Below, piece by piece: positions 26,106 through 34,362 of a stretch of 64,000 nt of DNA. Positions within the stretch are counted from its first letter, which is position 1. Every line of letters begins with the position of its first letter. Made by a program: the position numbers and the translations under genes. A model generated the notes under the pieces. It did no database searches. It was not told where the DNA came from and worked only from the letters and a program-made list of their open reading frames with translations. Source of the DNA: Campylobacter avium LMG 24591. GTDB taxonomy: Bacteria; Campylobacterota; Campylobacteria; Campylobacterales; Campylobacteraceae. The stretch lies in NCBI RefSeq assembly GCF_002238335.1, contig NZ_CP022347.1:930001-994000 (forward strand), in the 5' to 3' direction.

Positions 26106-27122
26106 ATGTCATTTATAAAGATAGAACAAGCTATAAAAGAACTTCAAGAAGGAAAAATGCTTGTTATGGTTGATGCTGAAGATAGAGAAAATGAAGGAGA
26201 TTTAATCTTTGCAGCACAGTTTAGCTCCAAAGAAAAGGTAAATTTTACAATAACACATGCAAGAGGGGTGCTTTGCGTAGCACTTAGCGAGGAGCTTGCC
26301 AAGCATTTTAACTTGCCCTTAATGGTATCTAACAATACTTCAAATCACGAAACAGCATTTACCGTAACAGTTGATGCAAAAAATGCTAGCACCGGTGTGA
26401 GTGCTTATGAAAGAGATATGACCATCAAAATATTTGCTGATGATAAGGCTGTGGCTGATGATTTCGTGCGTCCTGGGCATATAAATCCTTTAATTGCAAA
26501 AAAAGGCGGTGTTTTGGAAAGAACAGGACATACTGAAGGCACTGTTGATTTGTGTCGCTTGGCCTCTCTTAAGGAAGCTTGCGTGATATGTGAGATAGTA
26601 AAAGATGACGGGGAAATGGCTAGACGAAAGGACTTAGAGCTTTTTTGTAAAAAATTTGACATAAATATGATAGCACTTTCTGATTTGATAGAATACAGAC
26701 TAAAAAACGAAAGCTTAATAACTTGCACAAAAGAAGAAGATAGCAATATAGCAAATTTTAAGGCCAAAAAATTTATCTTTAAGGACCACAACGAACAAGA
26801 ACATATAGCATTTTGTTTTGGCAAGGTTTCAAAAAGTGCAAATGTGAAATTTCACATAAGCTCCAAGGATTTTGATTTTCTTACATCTGATAAATTTAAT
26901 AATTTTTTAAAACAGTTAGAATTTCTAAGTACTAATGGCGGAATTTTAATTTTTATGCAAAGCAGCAAATCAACAGAAACAAATTTTAAAAACTACGGCA
27001 TAGGAGCACAAATTTTAAGATATTTTGGCGTGGAAAATATAAAATTACTAAGTTCAAATTGTGATAAAGACTTTGTAGCTTTGAAAGGTTTTGGCTTAAA
27101 TTTAGAGCTTTGTTCTTTATAA
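26106..27122 (+). CDS. ribB: RibB, DHBP synthase with a degenerate GTP cyclohydrolase II-like C-terminus
   Basis: Makes 3,4-dihydroxy-2-butanone 4-phosphate from ribulose 5-phosphate for riboflavin. The N-terminal domain (about 1-200) is intact: VDAEDRENEGDLIFAA, FVRPGHINPL, RTGHTEGTVDL. The C-terminal about 130 residues retain the outline of GTP cyclohydrolase II (NYGIGAQILRYFGV, KLLSSN) but lack its zinc cysteines (SECLTGD and RCDCG) and the RGHEGRG motif, so that activity must come from another gene. From memory this decay is shared by Campylobacter and Helicobacter. The 338 residues are only slightly short of a full RibBA. Confidence 0.93.
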   Translation: MSFIKIEQAIKELQEGKMLVMVDAEDRENEGDLIFAAQFSSKEKVNFTITHARGVLCVALSEELAKHFNLPLMVSNNTSNHETAFTVTVDAKNASTGVSAYERDMTIKIFADDKAVADDFVRPGHINPLIAKKGGVLERTGHTEGTVDLCRLASLKEACVICEIVKDDGEMARRKDLELFCKKFDINMIALSDLIEYRLKNESLITCTKEEDSNIANFKAKKFIFKDHNEQEHIAFCFGKVSKSANVKFHISSKDFDFLTSDKFNNFLKQLEFLSTNGGILIFMQSSKSTETNFKNYGIGAQILRYFGVENIKLLSSNCDKDFVALKGFGLNLELCSL

Positions 27123-27146
27123 AAGCCTAAGTAAAACTTAGGCTTT
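27122..27146. terminator. Bidirectional terminator between ribB and dnaK
   Basis: AAAGCCTAAGT and ACTTAGGCTTT pair with a 3-nt loop. The stem touches the ends of both convergent genes. Confidence 0.75.
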
Positions 27147-29010
27147 ATTCTACTTCAGCATCTATTACATCGTCATCTTTTTTCTTGTCATCCTTTTTAT
27201 CATCCTCTTTTTTATACATACTTTCAGCTAATTTATGCGAAGCAGCGCTTAAGGCTTTCATTTTACTATCTATCTCTTCTTTAGTGGCATTTTCATTTTT
27301 AAGCGTTTCTTTTAGCTCATCAAGTGCTTTTTGTATGTTTGCCTTGTCCTCATCAGCTATCTTATCTCCAAGCTCACTTAAGGATTTTTCAACCTGATGC
27401 ACTAGGGTTTCTGCTGAATTTCTAGCTTCTACAACCTCTTTTCTTTTTTTATCCTCTTCCTTGTGAAGCTCGGCATCTTTTACCATATTATTTATCTCTT
27501 CTTCGCTAAGTCCGCTAGAGCCTGTTATTTTGATTTCTTGAGCCTTGCCTGTGGCCTTATCTTTAGCTGAAACGGTTAAAATTCCATTTGCGTCTATATC
27601 AAAGCTTACTTCAATCTGAGGCACTCCTCTTGGAGCTGGTGGAATTCCTTCTAGGTTGAAATTTCCTAAGGATTTATTATCTCTACTAAATTCTCTCTCG
27701 CCTTGTAAAACATTTATGGTAACTGCATTTTGATTATCCTCAGCAGTTGAGAAAACTTGCTCTTTTTTGGTAGGTATGGTTGTGCCTTTTTCTATAATCT
27801 TTGTCATCACTCCACCTAAGGTTTCTATACCCAAAGAAAGAGGAGTAACATCAAGCAAAAGCACATCTTTTACATCACCTTTTATAACCGCTCCTTGTAT
27901 GGCAGCACCTATGGCTACGACTTCGTCTGGATTAACTGATTTGTTTAAGTCTTTGTTAAAGGCTTTTTTCACTTCTTCTTGCACCAAAGGCACTCGGGTT
28001 GAGCCTCCAACCATAACGATTTCTTTTATTTCATCCTTGCTAAGTCCAGCCTCTTTTACAACCTCATTTATCTTAGCTATAGTCTCACTTACTAAGCCCT
28101 CTATCATACTTTCAAATTTGGCTCTTGTTATCTTTTTTACAAGGTGTTTAGGACCACTTGCATCAGCTGTTATGAAAGGTAAATTTACCTCTGTTTCAGT
28201 TGCTGAGCTTAGCTCTTTTTTGGCATTTTCAGCCGCTTCTTTTAATCTTTGCAAAGCCATAACATCTTTTTTAAGATCTATTCCATTTTCGCTTTGAAAT
28301 TCGCTTGCTAAAAAGTCTATAAGCTTATTATCAAAGTCATCTCCGCCCAAAAAGGCATTTCCACCTGTTGCTAAGACCTCTACTACATTATCTCCCGTTT
28401 CAAGCACGGTTACATCAAAGGTTCCACCACCTAAATCATACACCACTATCTTTTCAGATTCTTTTTTATCAAGTCCGTAAGCAAGGGCTGCAGAGGTAGG
28501 TTCATTAATAATTCTTAAAACATTAAGTCCAGCTATAGTTCCTGCTTCTTTAGTAGCCTTTCTTTGTGCGTCATTAAAATACGCAGGCACTGTTATAACA
28601 GCATCTACAACCTTATCTCCTAAAAAGGCTTCAGCGTCCTCTTTTAGCTTCATCAAAACCTTGGCTGAAATTTCTTGAGGAGTGTAAAGCTTATCAGCTA
28701 TTTCAACAGCACAAGCTCCGTTTCTATCTACTATATGATAAGGAAGTCTATTTCTAGCTTCTTTTGCCGCTTCCTCATTTATCATAAGTCCCATTATCCT
28801 TTTTATAGAATAAATGGTTTTTTCAGGATTAGTTACCGCTTGTCTTTTAGCGCTATCTCCAACTAAAACCTCGCCCTTATCGGTAAAGGCAACTATAGAA
28901 GGGGTTGTGTTTTTGCCCTCCTTGTTTGGTATAACCTTGCTTTCTCCGCGTTCATAAACGCTCACACAAGAATTTGTTGTTCCTAAGTCTATTCCTATAA
29001 CTTTTGCCAT
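27145..29010 (-). CDS. dnaK: DnaK, Hsp70 chaperone
   Basis: ATP-dependent chaperone of 621 residues. The ATPase domain starts [13 protein letters not shown] and includes [13 protein letters not shown] and [11 protein letters not shown]. The substrate domain begins after about residue 385 ([14 protein letters not shown]). The acidic tail ends in repeated Asp and Lys and DAEVE. It follows grpE by 17 bp and works with GrpE and with the CbpA J-protein at 20760. The pair is likely HspR-controlled through the sites upstream of grpE. Confidence 0.98.
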   Translation of the reverse strand: MAKVIGIDLGTTNSCVSVYERGESKVIPNKEGKNTTPSIVAFTDKGEVLVGDSAKRQAVTNPEKTIYSIKRIMGLMINEEAAKEARNRLPYHIVDRNGACAVEIADKLYTPQEISAKVLMKLKEDAEAFLGDKVVDAVITVPAYFNDAQRKATKEAGTIAGLNVLRIINEPTSAALAYGLDKKESEKIVVYDLGGGTFDVTVLETGDNVVEVLATGGNAFLGGDDFDNKLIDFLASEFQSENGIDLKKDVMALQRLKEAAENAKKELSSATETEVNLPFITADASGPKHLVKKITRAKFESMIEGLVSETIAKINEVVKEAGLSKDEIKEIVMVGGSTRVPLVQEEVKKAFNKDLNKSVNPDEVVAIGAAIQGAVIKGDVKDVLLLDVTPLSLGIETLGGVMTKIIEKGTTIPTKKEQVFSTAEDNQNAVTINVLQGEREFSRDNKSLGNFNLEGIPPAPRGVPQIEVSFDIDANGILTVSAKDKATGKAQEIKITGSSGLSEEEINNMVKDAELHKEEDKKRKEVVEARNSAETLVHQVEKSLSELGDKIADEDKANIQKALDELKETLKNENATKEEIDSKMKALSAASHKLAESMYKKEDDKKDDKKKDDDVIDAEVE

Positions 29011-29027
29011 TTTTTATCCTTTTAATT

Positions 29028-29555
29028 TTATTTTGCCACACTTACTTTTGTGTGTCTTAAAATTCTATCTCTTAGCTTATAGCCTTTTTGTAGAATTTGA
29101 GTTAGCTCATTTGCCTTAAAATTTTCATTTTCTGCGTAAAACATAGCTTCGTGAAGCTCTGGATTAAACTCATCTCCTTCCTTTGCCTCTATAAGCTCGA
29201 CACCGTGATTTTTAAGCTTTTTAAGAAGTAAATCAAGAGTGTTTTTAACACCTTCTTTTATCTTAGTGCTTAACTCATCACTTGCTTCTACATTAAGGGC
29301 TGCTTCTAGAGTATCTACAACATCTAGCAAATCCCTAGCAAACCCTTCGTTTGCAAAGGCTATCATCTGTTCTTTTTCCCTTTGCATTCTTTTTTTAATA
29401 TTTTCAAAGTCAGCATTTGCCCTAGCGTATCTGTCCTTTAAGTCAGCATTTTCAGCCCTTAAAAGCTCTAGCTCACCTAGGCTTTCTTCTTTTTCCTCGC
29501 TGAGTTCGCTTTGCTCTTCTTTCTTTTCTTGTTCTAAATTTTCATCTTTATCCAC
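29028..29555 (-). CDS. grpE: GrpE, nucleotide-exchange factor of DnaK
   Basis: Releases ADP from DnaK. The 175-residue protein has a long acidic coiled coil (Glu-rich, about 1-70) and the conserved beta domain with [23 protein letters not shown] and [19 protein letters not shown]. The start is GTG at 29555 behind AAGGAGG. In many relatives hrcA lies directly upstream. Here the upstream 250 bp hold only promoter elements and a tiny divergent gene. Confidence 0.95.
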   Translation of the reverse strand: MDKDENLEQEKKEEQSELSEEKEESLGELELLRAENADLKDRYARANADFENIKKRMQREKEQMIAFANEGFARDLLDVVDTLEAALNVEASDELSTKIKEGVKNTLDLLLKKLKNHGVELIEAKEGDEFNPELHEAMFYAENENFKANELTQILQKGYKLRDRILRHTKVSVAK

Positions 29556-29589
29556 AAATCCTCCTTAGTAATATTTAATTTTGATGAGA

Positions 29590-29619
29590 ATTATACAACT
29601 TTAGTCTAATAATGTCAAG
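29590..29619 (-). promoter_or_regulatory. grpE-dnaK promoter with overlapping HAIR-like operator 1
   Basis: TTGACA (29618-29613), a 17-bp spacer and TATAAT (29595-29590) form a perfect consensus promoter. Overlapping it, CTTGACA (29619-29613), 7 bp, ACTAAAG (29605-29599) follows the HAIR geometry CTTGAGT-N7-ACTCAAG. Confidence 0.75.
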
Positions 29620-29646
29620 TAAAATTAAATAAATTTATTAAAAAAA

Positions 29647-29667
29647 CTTTAGTCTATTAGACTAAAT
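29647..29667 (-). promoter_or_regulatory. HAIR-like operator 2 upstream of grpE
   Basis: ATTTAGT, 7 bp, ACTAAAG on the minus strand, with the central TTAGTCTA/TAGACTAA forming a perfect 17-bp palindrome (29649-29665). It shares ACTAAAG and the N7 spacing with operator 1 and with the cbpA site, 48 bp further from the gene. Confidence 0.55.
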
Positions 29668-29779
29668 ATAGCAAGAATTTAGAGAACACAGGCTTTTCGC
29701 ACATAAATTTGCCAAGTCCTTTTGAAAATAATTTGTAAAAAAATATGTAAAATAATATGATTTTTCTAAAAACTTATGC

Positions 29780-29785
29780 TAAAAT
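29780..29785 (+). promoter_or_regulatory. Possible -10 box of the small gene at 29808
   Basis: TAAAAT preceded by TATGC, 22 bp before the ATG. Confidence 0.35.
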
Positions 29786-29807
29786 ACAACATTTTGAAAG
29801 GATTTAT

Positions 29808-29948
29808 ATGAGAAATTTAAGTGTAAGAGAAAAAAGCGAATTAAGCTCCAAAGTGTTTGATTCTTTATATGAAAACAAAACAAACTACATATTAAGAAAG
29901 ATAAATGAAATACTAAGAATTCTTATAGCAAAGATATTAAGAAAATAA
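29808..29948 (+). CDS. Small basic protein of unknown function (46 residues)
   Basis: The frame can be opened upstream at 29757, but the ATG at 29808 has GAAAGG 7-8 bp before it and is the better start. The product is 46 residues, helical and basic, with a C-terminal amphipathic or hydrophobic segment (INEILRILIAKILRK), so it may touch membrane or RNA. It has no known motif. It is divergent from grpE, in the position where hrcA might be expected, and overlaps the convergent gene at 29937 by 12 bp. Coding status is plausible, not certain. Confidence 0.45.
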   Translation: MRNLSVREKSELSSKVFDSLYENKTNYILRKINEILRILIAKILRK

Positions 29949-30158
29949 ATCCTTATCTGTATTTTTCAAGTGCGATATAAGCACTAATACTTCATTTTCA
30001 TCGCCTTCATACCCGTCTAAAACATCATCTACGCACTCTATGTATCTTTGCACGGCATCTTCTAGCCTGTCTTTTTTCACGCCGGCTAAAAGCAAAGCAG
30101 CCTCTAGGGTGATGTTTAATTCGTACTGTAAATTTTCTATCATTTCATCTTTATTCAC
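29937..30158 (-). CDS. Small acidic protein of unknown function at the end of the flhA operon
   Basis: A 73-residue protein from GTG at 30158, acidic and helical (VDDVLDGYEGDENEVLVLISHLKN). I do not recognise the family. It overlaps the DHH phosphoesterase by 8 bp, and from memory C. jejuni carries the same order of small gene, DHH protein and flhA (Cj0880c-Cj0882c), which supports it as a real gene. Confidence 0.7.
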   Translation of the reverse strand: MNKDEMIENLQYELNITLEAALLLAGVKKDRLEDAVQRYIECVDDVLDGYEGDENEVLVLISHLKNTDKDLFS

Positions 30159-31206
30159 CGCTTTTTTCCTCTTTACTCTTAATTAAATCTAGAATTTGAT
30201 TTTTTATAAAGCTATAATCGCTACTATCCTTAAAAGCTGCGAAAAAGCCTCCACTAGCATTTTTGTGCCCTCCTCCGCCAACCAAAGTCTGCGCGATTAA
30301 ACTTACATCCACCTTGTTATTTGACCTAAAACTTAGGGTTTTTTTAGAATTTACATCAAGAAAAAAATCATAATCCTTGTTTAAGGTCAAAAAATCATTT
30401 CCTATAACAGAGACATTGCCTATATTATATGTAAGTAAAAATTTGTATTCTTTATATTTTAGAGTGAAATATTCTTTATTTTCATTTAAAATTTTCACCA
30501 CATATATTGATAACAAATTCCCAAGAGTGTTATTTTCCTCATCTTTAAAAAATTCTTTTTTCAAAAAATGCAAAGAATCCTCAAACAATATATGAGCCTT
30601 ATCCTTGCCAACAAAGGTTTGCGCCTTGCTTAGCAAAAAAAACATGTATTCTGTGTTTTTTTGAGGAAATAAAACCCTATTTAGCTCCTTAGCATTTGAA
30701 ACCATAGATAGTAAAACTTTGCCAAGCTCGAAATTTGTGTCATCTTTTAGCCAAATATCAATGGCATTTACGACATCAACAAATTTAGCCAAATTCTCAT
30801 TTTGAAAAAACATCTTTGAAAAAAAATCATACACTATCTTAGTAGCACACCTTGAGCTATCTAAAAAATACCAAGCATATTTTTCAGCACAAGCCTGTCC
30901 GCTTTGATGATGGTCTAGCAAGAAAATCTTAGCATTGCTTCTTTTTGAAAGAGCTTCCTCAAAAGACTCGCACTGACTTAAGCTTAAATTTAAATCGCTT
31001 ATCAAAACTATAGAGCAAACCTCGCTATCAAGCTTTAAAGACTCATCTATCCTATCTAAAATCATAGAAAAATTATCATTTATTTCTTTACCGTAATTTG
31101 AGTTGTAAAAATAACAGTTCTTAAAATAAAAATTACTCACAAATTGGCAAGCATAGCCGTCTAAATCAGTATGAGAAAGATGATATAAATTCACATTATA
31201 ATTCAA
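30151..31206 (-). CDS. DHH-family phosphoesterase
   Basis: Predicted metal-dependent phosphoesterase of 351 residues. The N-terminal DHH domain shows HLSHTDLDGYACQ and the eponymous LLDHHQSGQ; the C-terminal DHHA1 domain ends with the substrate-binding VGGGGHKNASGGFF. Relatives degrade nanoRNA, pAp or cyclic dinucleotides; which applies here cannot be told. The likely start is TTG at 31206 with AAGGGG upstream, or GTG four codons later. It overlaps flhA by 11 bp. Its steady placement with a flagellar export gene is notable. Confidence 0.85.
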   Translation of the reverse strand: MNYNVNLYHLSHTDLDGYACQFVSNFYFKNCYFYNSNYGKEINDNFSMILDRIDESLKLDSEVCSIVLISDLNLSLSQCESFEEALSKRSNAKIFLLDHHQSGQACAEKYAWYFLDSSRCATKIVYDFFSKMFFQNENLAKFVDVVNAIDIWLKDDTNFELGKVLLSMVSNAKELNRVLFPQKNTEYMFFLLSKAQTFVGKDKAHILFEDSLHFLKKEFFKDEENNTLGNLLSIYVVKILNENKEYFTLKYKEYKFLLTYNIGNVSVIGNDFLTLNKDYDFFLDVNSKKTLSFRSNNKVDVSLIAQTLVGGGGHKNASGGFFAAFKDSSDYSFIKNQILDLIKSKEEKSGE

Positions 31207-33361
31207 TTTTTATTACCCCTTCTGTTTCGAAATTTGTGTGCTCTGCTATCTCTGCAAAGCTTAAAACTACTATTTTTAGGTTGAAATTTGAACAAATATC
31301 AGCTATGAATTTTCTAAGCTGAGGCTCAACACAAAGCACGAAAGGCTTTATTCTGGTGCTTGAAACCGCCGCCACTTCGCTTCTAAGAGCTTCTACTATG
31401 GCTCCTGTTTGAGCTACATTTATCATTAAATGATAATTTCCATCCCTAAGCTGCAAGCTATCCATAAGCTTTGCCGAAGCCGCTGAATCAAGTATATATA
31501 TGCTTAAAATTCCCTTTTCATCTATATATAAATTCGTAATAACCCTAGCAAGCGACGCCCTTACGTGCTCTATAATCATATCAAAATTCTTAGTAACCTC
31601 TGATATGTCCATAAGTGCTTCAAGTATGCTTATCATATCTTTAATAGGAATTGAGTTTTTAAGTAAATTTCTAAGCACCCTTTGTATAACGCCAACAGTG
31701 GTTATTTTTAGTAAATCCTCAATCACCGCTGGATAGTCTTTCTGAAGCTTATCTAGCATGTTTTGAACCTCTTGCCTTGTTAGAAGCTCGGCTGCATTAG
31801 CCTTTATAAGCTCGCTCATGTGAGTTGATATGACGCTAGCAGGGTCGATAACTATATAACCATTTATAGTAGCCTCATCTTTTAAATTTGCATCTATCCA
31901 CAAGGCATCTGAGTTAAAAGCTGGCTCTTTTGTAGCAATTCCTTCCACCTCTTCGGTTATAAAACCGCTATCCATAGCCAAATATTTATCAGGATACACC
32001 TCGCTACTACCTATAACCACGCCTTTTAGCTTGAAATTATACTCATTTGGCTTAAGCTGCAAATTATCTCTTATCCTAATCTTAGGCATTAAAAAGCCAA
32101 GGCTTTGAGCTATGCTTCGTCTCATAGAGCGAATTCTTTCGGTTAGCTCACTTTCTGCAAGTCTTATAAGACCATATCCAAGCTCAAGCTCTAAAACCTC
32201 AAGTTTTAATATATCATTTATCCTGCCCTCTTCCTCTCTTATAATCTCCTCTTCGCTTTTCTTTTTAGGAGGTGCTTTAGCAGCAGCTGCTTGTTGTGAG
32301 GCGGCGATATCTTTTTTTCTAAGAGGCTGGGTTAAATCTATCTTACCCTCTCTTACTTGCTTTGTAAGATAGCCAAGCCCTAAAAACACAAGAGCCATAA
32401 AGCCTAGCGAAAGTGTTGGAAGCCCTGGCACCAAAGCAAAGATAAAAAGTATAAAACCAACTATTAAAAGAGTTCTATACTCGCTTAAAAGTTGATTTAG
32501 TGTACCTTCTGCGAAGTTATCCTCATCTTTACTAGCCCTTGTTATGATGATAGCTGTTGCTGTGGCTACGATAAGACCTGGAATTTGCGATACAAGCCCA
32601 TCCCCTATGGTTAGTATAGTGTAAGTAGCAGCACAGTCGGCCAAAGGCATATCGTGCTGAAAATATCCTATGGAAAAACCGCCTATTATATTTATAATAG
32701 TGATGATGATACCGGCTACTGCGTCGCCTTTTATGAATTTAGATGAACCGTCCATGGCTCCGTAGAAATTTGCCTCAGCAATGATTTCTTGTCTTCTTGT
32801 TCTTGCCGTGTTTTCATCTATCAAACCAGCGTTTAAGTCCGCGTCTATCGCCATTTGCTTACCAGGCATTGCATCAAGGGTAAATCTTGCTTGCACTTCA
32901 GAAACCCTGGTACTTCCCTTTGTAACAACCATGAAATTTATCAAAACAAGTATGGAAAAAACTATGACACCAATGACATAATTACCGCCAACTACGAATT
33001 CTCCAAAAGAAGCTATGATTTCGCTCACAGCAGCAGGCCCATTTTGCCCCTCACTTAAAATCATACGCGTAGTGGCTATATTTAGCGCTAGTCTAAAAAG
33101 CGTAATTATGAGGATTAAAGTAGGAAAGGTTGTCAAATCTGTTGGCTTTGGTATGTAAATAGAAATTAATATAATCAAAACTGCAATGGCTATGCTTAAA
33201 GCCAAGAAAAAGTCTAGTATAGCAGCCGGCAAAGGCACTATAATAACAGCTAAGATACAAGCTATAAAGCCAACTATAGTTAAAGACTTGGCCTTTATAA
33301 CAGGTGCTATTAAAGGACCTAGATATGGTGCTACAAGATCAAATATTTTTCGTCTTGCCAT
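31196..33361 (-). CDS. flhA: FlhA, flagellar type III export gate protein
   Basis: Core inner-membrane protein of the flagellar export apparatus, 721 residues. The N-terminal half has about eight membrane segments with the FHIPEP-type loop around RVSEVQARFTLDAMPGKQMAIDAD. A cytoplasmic domain (about 350-721) binds export chaperones. In Campylobacter FlhA is also needed to activate the FlgSR/sigma-54 cascade (established). Its ATG directly follows the Rrf2-gene stop, and the DHH gene overlaps its 3' end. Confidence 0.97.
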   Translation of the reverse strand: MARRKIFDLVAPYLGPLIAPVIKAKSLTIVGFIACILAVIIVPLPAAILDFFLALSIAIAVLIILISIYIPKPTDLTTFPTLILIITLFRLALNIATTRMILSEGQNGPAAVSEIIASFGEFVVGGNYVIGVIVFSILVLINFMVVTKGSTRVSEVQARFTLDAMPGKQMAIDADLNAGLIDENTARTRRQEIIAEANFYGAMDGSSKFIKGDAVAGIIITIINIIGGFSIGYFQHDMPLADCAATYTILTIGDGLVSQIPGLIVATATAIIITRASKDEDNFAEGTLNQLLSEYRTLLIVGFILFIFALVPGLPTLSLGFMALVFLGLGYLTKQVREGKIDLTQPLRKKDIAASQQAAAAKAPPKKKSEEEIIREEEGRINDILKLEVLELELGYGLIRLAESELTERIRSMRRSIAQSLGFLMPKIRIRDNLQLKPNEYNFKLKGVVIGSSEVYPDKYLAMDSGFITEEVEGIATKEPAFNSDALWIDANLKDEATINGYIVIDPASVISTHMSELIKANAAELLTRQEVQNMLDKLQKDYPAVIEDLLKITTVGVIQRVLRNLLKNSIPIKDMISILEALMDISEVTKNFDMIIEHVRASLARVITNLYIDEKGILSIYILDSAASAKLMDSLQLRDGNYHLMINVAQTGAIVEALRSEVAAVSSTRIKPFVLCVEPQLRKFIADICSNFNLKIVVLSFAEIAEHTNFETEGVIKIEL

Positions 33362-33763
33362 TTAGCTTTTTTTATTAATTACATCAAAAAGTGTGATATT
33401 TGATAGGTATTCGTTCATCTTATTTTGCAAATCAACCAAGACAGGCAACATAAGACACTTAACATTATTACTAGGACAAACCCCTCTAGAGCATTCAAAT
33501 ACACTCACCTGCTTTCTTTCAGCACTGTTTACAATCTCTTCTAAGGTGTATTCCTTAGCGTCTTTGCTGAGCAAGAAGCCGCCTTTTGCCCCCTTGTAAG
33601 ATATTAATAAACCATCTCTTGCCAAAACTTGCAAAATTTTAGCGAGAAAAGACCTTGATATATCAAGCTTTTCGGCCATAGTTTCAACATCTTGCGGTTC
33701 TTTTTTATCTGCTATATAAATCAAAGCAAGTAGTGCGTATTCACTAGCTTTAGTAAAAAGCAT
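33362..33763 (-). CDS. Rrf2-family transcriptional regulator with Fe-S cysteines
   Basis: A 133-residue winged-helix regulator. I start it at ATG 33763 (AGGAC in front, MLFTKASEYALLALIY, the usual Rrf2 N-terminus) rather than at the longer upstream frame. The helix-turn-helix includes DISRSFLAKILQVLARDGLL, and three cysteines (C-x5-C-x6-C in CSRGVCPSNNVKC) can hold an iron-sulfur cluster as in IscR or NsrR. It lies immediately upstream of flhA and divergent from rpsO; from memory this matches C. jejuni Cj0883c. It probably senses iron-sulfur or redox state. Confidence 0.88.
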   Translation of the reverse strand: MLFTKASEYALLALIYIADKKEPQDVETMAEKLDISRSFLAKILQVLARDGLLISYKGAKGGFLLSKDAKEYTLEEIVNSAERKQVSVFECSRGVCPSNNVKCLMLPVLVDLQNKMNEYLSNITLFDVINKKS

Positions 33764-33884
33764 AACTGTCCTTTTTCTAATCAATATTGAGAAGCATTGT
33801 AGCAAGATTTATTTAATTAAAGCTTTTACGTGGCGAAATTTTGTTTAAAAAATAAAATTTAAGCTTAGTTTTTGTTTGTTTTGA

Positions 33885-33890
33885 TAGAAT
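33885..33890 (+). promoter_or_regulatory. Probable -10 box of rpsO
   Basis: TAGAAT preceded by TTTTGA, 35 bp before the rpsO ATG. Confidence 0.5.
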
Positions 33891-33925
33891 TGTGGCTTTT
33901 AAAATATACCAATCAGGAGGTCAAC

Positions 33926-34198
33926 ATGGCTTTGGATTCGGCTAAAAAGTCGCAAATTATCTCTAAATTTGCTAGAAAAGAAAAGGACACAGGTTCTACT
34001 GAGGTTCAAGTAGCCTTGCTTAGTGCTAGGATTTCTGAGCTAACAGAGCATTTAAAGGTTTTTAAAAAGGACTTTTCATCTCGTTTGGGTCTTTTAAAAA
34101 TGGTAGGTAAGAGAAAAAGATTGCTAAACTACCTAAAGAAAAAAGACTATGCAAAATACTCTAAGCTTATAAGTGATTTAAACTTAAGAGATAAATAA
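33926..34198 (+). CDS. rpsO: RpsO, 30S ribosomal protein S15
   Basis: Small-subunit protein binding 16S rRNA, 90 residues from the ATG at 33926 that follows a strong AGGAGG. The sequence has the S15 core [23 protein letters not shown] and [19 protein letters not shown]. It is a single-gene unit, divergent from the Rrf2 gene. An ATCCTT/AAGGAT hairpin follows the stop. Confidence 0.97.
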   Translation: MALDSAKKSQIISKFARKEKDTGSTEVQVALLSARISELTEHLKVFKKDFSSRLGLLKMVGKRKRLLNYLKKKDYAKYSKLISDLNLRDK

Positions 34199-34206
34199 AA
34201 CTTGTA

Positions 34207-34222
34207 TCCTTTTTTAAGGATG
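34207..34222 (+). terminator. Weak hairpin after rpsO
   Basis: ATCCTT, four T, AAGGAT shortly after the stop codon. It lacks a clean downstream T-run. Confidence 0.4.
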
Positions 34223-34293
34223 CAAAAAATTAAATATTGAGTAGATTCTACACATAGCAAGATATAAAATTCCAAAATTCACTAAAAAATTTC

Positions 34294-34328
34294 AAAAAAA
34301 AAAAAAAACAAATTTTTATTTTGTATAA
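34294..34328 (+). promoter_or_regulatory. A-tract promoter of the autotransporter gene
   Basis: An A15 run (34294-34308) is followed after 14 bp by TATAAT (34323-34328), 35 bp before the ATG. The run occupies the -35 region and may vary in length. Confidence 0.55.
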
Positions 34329-34362
34329 TCACATTTTCATTATCTTTTTACAAAGGAAAATT

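Noticed and set aside
26405-26824. A 139-codon minus-strand frame opposite ribB
   Set aside because: Shadow of an intact enzyme gene.
27767-28297. A 176-codon open frame on the plus strand opposite dnaK
   Set aside because: Antisense shadow of a highly conserved gene; its Ser/Thr/Phe-rich composition comes from the dnaK codon pattern and it has no ribosome site.
33764-33805. Longer N-terminus for the Rrf2 regulator
   Set aside because: The family starts at MLFTKASEYALL and a ribosome site lies just before that ATG.
34321-34362. Longer autotransporter start upstream of 34363
   Set aside because: The added residues would include the promoter -10 box; the ATG at 34363 has AAAGGA and begins a proper signal peptide.
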